Below are positions 4,285-5,906 of a stretch of 5,906 nucleotides of DNA, piece by piece. This DNA comes from an uncultured Candidatus Competibacteraceae bacterium (GTDB taxonomy: Bacteria > Pseudomonadota > Gammaproteobacteria > Competibacterales > Competibacteraceae). A program made the position numbers and the translations under genes. Each line of letters opens with the position of its first letter. Within the stretch, counting starts at the first letter, position 1. The DNA lies in contig CALGOO010000208.1 of NCBI GenBank assembly GCA_937960715.1, forward strand, positions 1-5,906, given 5' to 3'. Below the pieces are notes generated by a model, which saw only the letters and a list, made by a program, of their open reading frames with translations, was not told where the DNA came from and did not search any database.

Positions 4285-5906
4285 ATGACCGTCCAGACCA
4301 TCACTACTCAGTCGTTCCCCGACCAAAAACCCGGCACCTCGGGGCTGCGCAAGAAAGTCAGGGTCTTCGAAAAACCGAATTACCTGGAAAACTTCGTCCA
4401 GTGCATTTTCGACACCCAGCGCGACCGCCAGGACGCTCCGCTGGTGCTCGGCGGCGACGGGCGCTATTACAACCGTCAGGCGATCCAGATCATCCTCCGC
4501 ATCGCCGCCGCCAACGGTTGCGGGCGGGTGGTGCTGGGCCAGGGCGGCATCCTGTCGACGCCGGCCGCCTCCCATCTGATCCGCCAGCACCAGGCCCGGG
4601 GTGGCATCATCCTGTCGGCCAGCCACAACCCCGGCGGGCCGGACGAAGACTTCGGCATCAAATTCAATACGCCGAACGGCGGGCCGGCGCCCGAAAAAGT
4701 CACCGAGGCCATCTACCGCGCCAGCCTGCACATCAACCGCTACCATACCCTGGACACGCCCGACATCAATCTCGATAGCTTGGGAACCACGGCCGTCGGC
4801 GACATGCGGGTGGATGTCGTGGACCCGGTCAGCGCCTACGCCGATCTGATGGAGCAGTTGTTCGACTTCGACCAGATTCGCGCCCTGTTCCAGTCCGGAT
4901 TCCGGATGCGCTTCGACGCCATGCACGCGGTCACCGGCCCCTACGCGCGCGAGATTCTGGAACAGCGGTTGGGGGCGCCGGCCGGCACGGTGATCAACGG
5001 CGTGCCGCTGGAGGATTTCGGCCACGGCCACCCCGATCCGAACCTGGTGTACGCCAAGGAGCTGGCCGATTACCTGTTCGGGCCGGACGCCCCCGATTTC
5101 GGCGCGGCCTCGGATGGCGATGGCGATCGCAACATGGTGCTGGGTCGACATTTCTTCGTGACTCCCAGCGACAGCCTGGCGGTGATTCTGGCCAACGCCG
5201 ACCTGGCGCCGGGCTATCGTGGCCGGATCAGCGGCGTCGCTCGCTCGATGCCGACCAGCCAGGCGGCGGACCGGGTGGCGGCCAAGCTGGGACTGAATTG
5301 CTACGAAACGCCGACCGGCTGGAAATTCTTCGGCAACCTGCTGGACGCCGGCAAGATCATCCTGTGCGGCGAGGAAAGCTTCGGCACCGGCTCCGACCAT
5401 GTGCGCGAGAAGGACGGCGTGTGGGCGGTGTTGTTCTGGCTGAACATCCTGGCCGCGCGCCGGCAGTCGGTGGCGGAGATCGTGCGCGAGCACTGGCGGA
5501 CTTACGGCCGCAACTACTACACCCGCCACGACTACGAAGCGGTCAACAGCGACGCCGCCAACGGCCTGGTCGACGCGCTGCGCGCCAAAAGCGCCGAACT
5601 GCCGGGGCAAAAGCTCGGCGCCTACACGGTGGCTTATGCCGACGATTTCCGCTATCTCGATCCAATCGACGAGAGCATCAGCGACAAGCAGGGCATCCGT
5701 GTCGGTTTCCAGGATGGCTCCCGCATCGTCTACCGGTTGTCGGGCACCGGCACCGAGGGCGCGACGCTGCGGGTTTACATCGAAGCCTACGAGGCCGACC
5801 CAGCCCGGCATGATCTGGACACCCAGCAGGCGCTGGCGGAACTGATTCAGATCGCCAACAGCCTGGCGGGCATTCGCGAGCGCACGGAGCGGAACGAGCC
5901 GACCGT
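4285..5906 (+). CDS. pgm: Phosphoglucomutase, alpha-D-glucose phosphate-specific, PGM1-like (3' end outside window)
   Basis: Cytoplasmic enzyme interconverting glucose 1-phosphate and glucose 6-phosphate through a phosphoserine and a glucose 1,6-bisphosphate intermediate. It links glycolysis to glycogen and nucleotide-sugar synthesis. 540 codons are visible with no stop. All four active-site elements of the alpha-D-phosphohexomutase family are present: DQKPGTSGLRKKVR near the N-terminus (13-26); the catalytic loop SASHNPGG with phospho-Ser113; the magnesium loop DGDGDR at 277-282; the sugar-selecting loop GEESFGTGSDH at 362-372; and the phosphate loop RLSGTGTEG at 484-492. GEESFG marks a glucose-specific PGM rather than a PMM/PGM, which carries a GEMSGH-type loop. 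From memory, the protein closely tracks animal PGM1 along its whole length. Small differences include SASHNPGG for TASHNPGG and AASDGDGD for AAFDGDGD. PGM1-type proteins end in PTVIT and the window stops within PTV, so only about three codons and the stop are missing. It is divergent from the permease, with its own ribosome site. Confidence 0.96.
   Translation, partial: MTVQTITTQSFPDQKPGTSGLRKKVRVFEKPNYLENFVQCIFDTQRDRQDAPLVLGGDGRYYNRQAIQIILRIAAANGCGRVVLGQGGILSTPAASHLIRQHQARGGIILSASHNPGGPDEDFGIKFNTPNGGPAPEKVTEAIYRASLHINRYHTLDTPDINLDSLGTTAVGDMRVDVVDPVSAYADLMEQLFDFDQIRALFQSGFRMRFDAMHAVTGPYAREILEQRLGAPAGTVINGVPLEDFGHGHPDPNLVYAKELADYLFGPDAPDFGAASDGDGDRNMVLGRHFFVTPSDSLAVILANADLAPGYRGRISGVARSMPTSQAADRVAAKLGLNCYETPTGWKFFGNLLDAGKIILCGEESFGTGSDHVREKDGVWAVLFWLNILAARRQSVAEIVREHWRTYGRNYYTRHDYEAVNSDAANGLVDALRAKSAELPGQKLGAYTVAYADDFRYLDPIDESISDKQGIRVGFQDGSRIVYRLSGTGTEGATLRVYIEAYEADPARHDLDTQQALAELIQIANSLAGIRERTERNEPT

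Noticed and set aside
3963..4304. A 113-codon minus-strand open frame ending 9 nt before the permease, in the same frame, as a possible upstream gene.
   Set aside because: It starts inside the pgm coding region, crosses both candidate promoters and the inverted repeat, and resembles nothing I know. The TGA only shows that the permease cannot start earlier.
4207..5811. A 534-codon open frame on the minus strand opposite pgm.
   Set aside because: It is the mirror of a GC-rich gene whose plus-strand frame carries every phosphoglucomutase motif. The antisense translation is rich in Val, Arg, Ala and Gly without recognisable domains, and it overlaps the pgm start region. I treat it as a codon-bias shadow.
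1..5906. CRISPR array, tRNA or rRNA gene, toxin-antitoxin pair, phage genes or a defence island.
   Set aside because: No regularly spaced repeats, cloverleaf, rRNA blocks or matching protein families were seen. Nearly all sequence is explained by five housekeeping or envelope genes.

Overview
The window is GC-rich, densely coding bacterial DNA that looks like ordinary chromosome. It holds five protein genes, two of them cut by the window edges. The best guess is an environmental gammaproteobacterium. This rests on a DUF2333 protein, a family I know mainly from Pseudomonas and relatives, lying next to a typical proteobacterial valS. It also rests on a short palindromic repeat of a type I associate with environmental gammaproteobacteria and cyanobacteria. 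Nothing here fixes the genus.

Left part, 1-2654, plus strand: the 3' end of valS (valyl-tRNA synthetase), then a DUF2333 membrane-anchored protein, then a DUF457/YdjM-type integral membrane protein. The gaps are 36 nt (from the Shine-Dalgarno-supported start) and 1 nt, so the three are probably one transcription unit. Only the synthetase has a known reaction. The other two are envelope proteins of unknown role that probably ride on the valS transcript. The valS fragment carries an in-frame 54-bp palindromic element at 195-248, read through as 18 extra codons.

Middle part, 2664-3953, minus strand: a complete NCS2/AzgA-type purine permease, convergent with the preceding operon and only 9 bp from it. 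Upstream of it is a 331-bp intergenic region (3954-4284) shared with the next gene, which diverges from it. This region holds a perfect 11-bp inverted repeat forming a bipartite hairpin, a smaller second hairpin, one candidate -10 box on each strand and a tandem 10-mer. It is the only long noncoding stretch in the window.

Right part, 4285-5906, plus strand: an almost complete phosphoglucomutase of the animal PGM1-like alpha-D-phosphohexomutase type. It runs off the window only a few codons before its expected end.

I found no mobile element with a transposase, no CRISPR array, no tRNA or rRNA and no defence system. I do not think the window contains a wholly new system. The two signals most worth following are the coding palindrome inside valS and the structured leader, lacking a Shine-Dalgarno sequence, in front of the purine permease.
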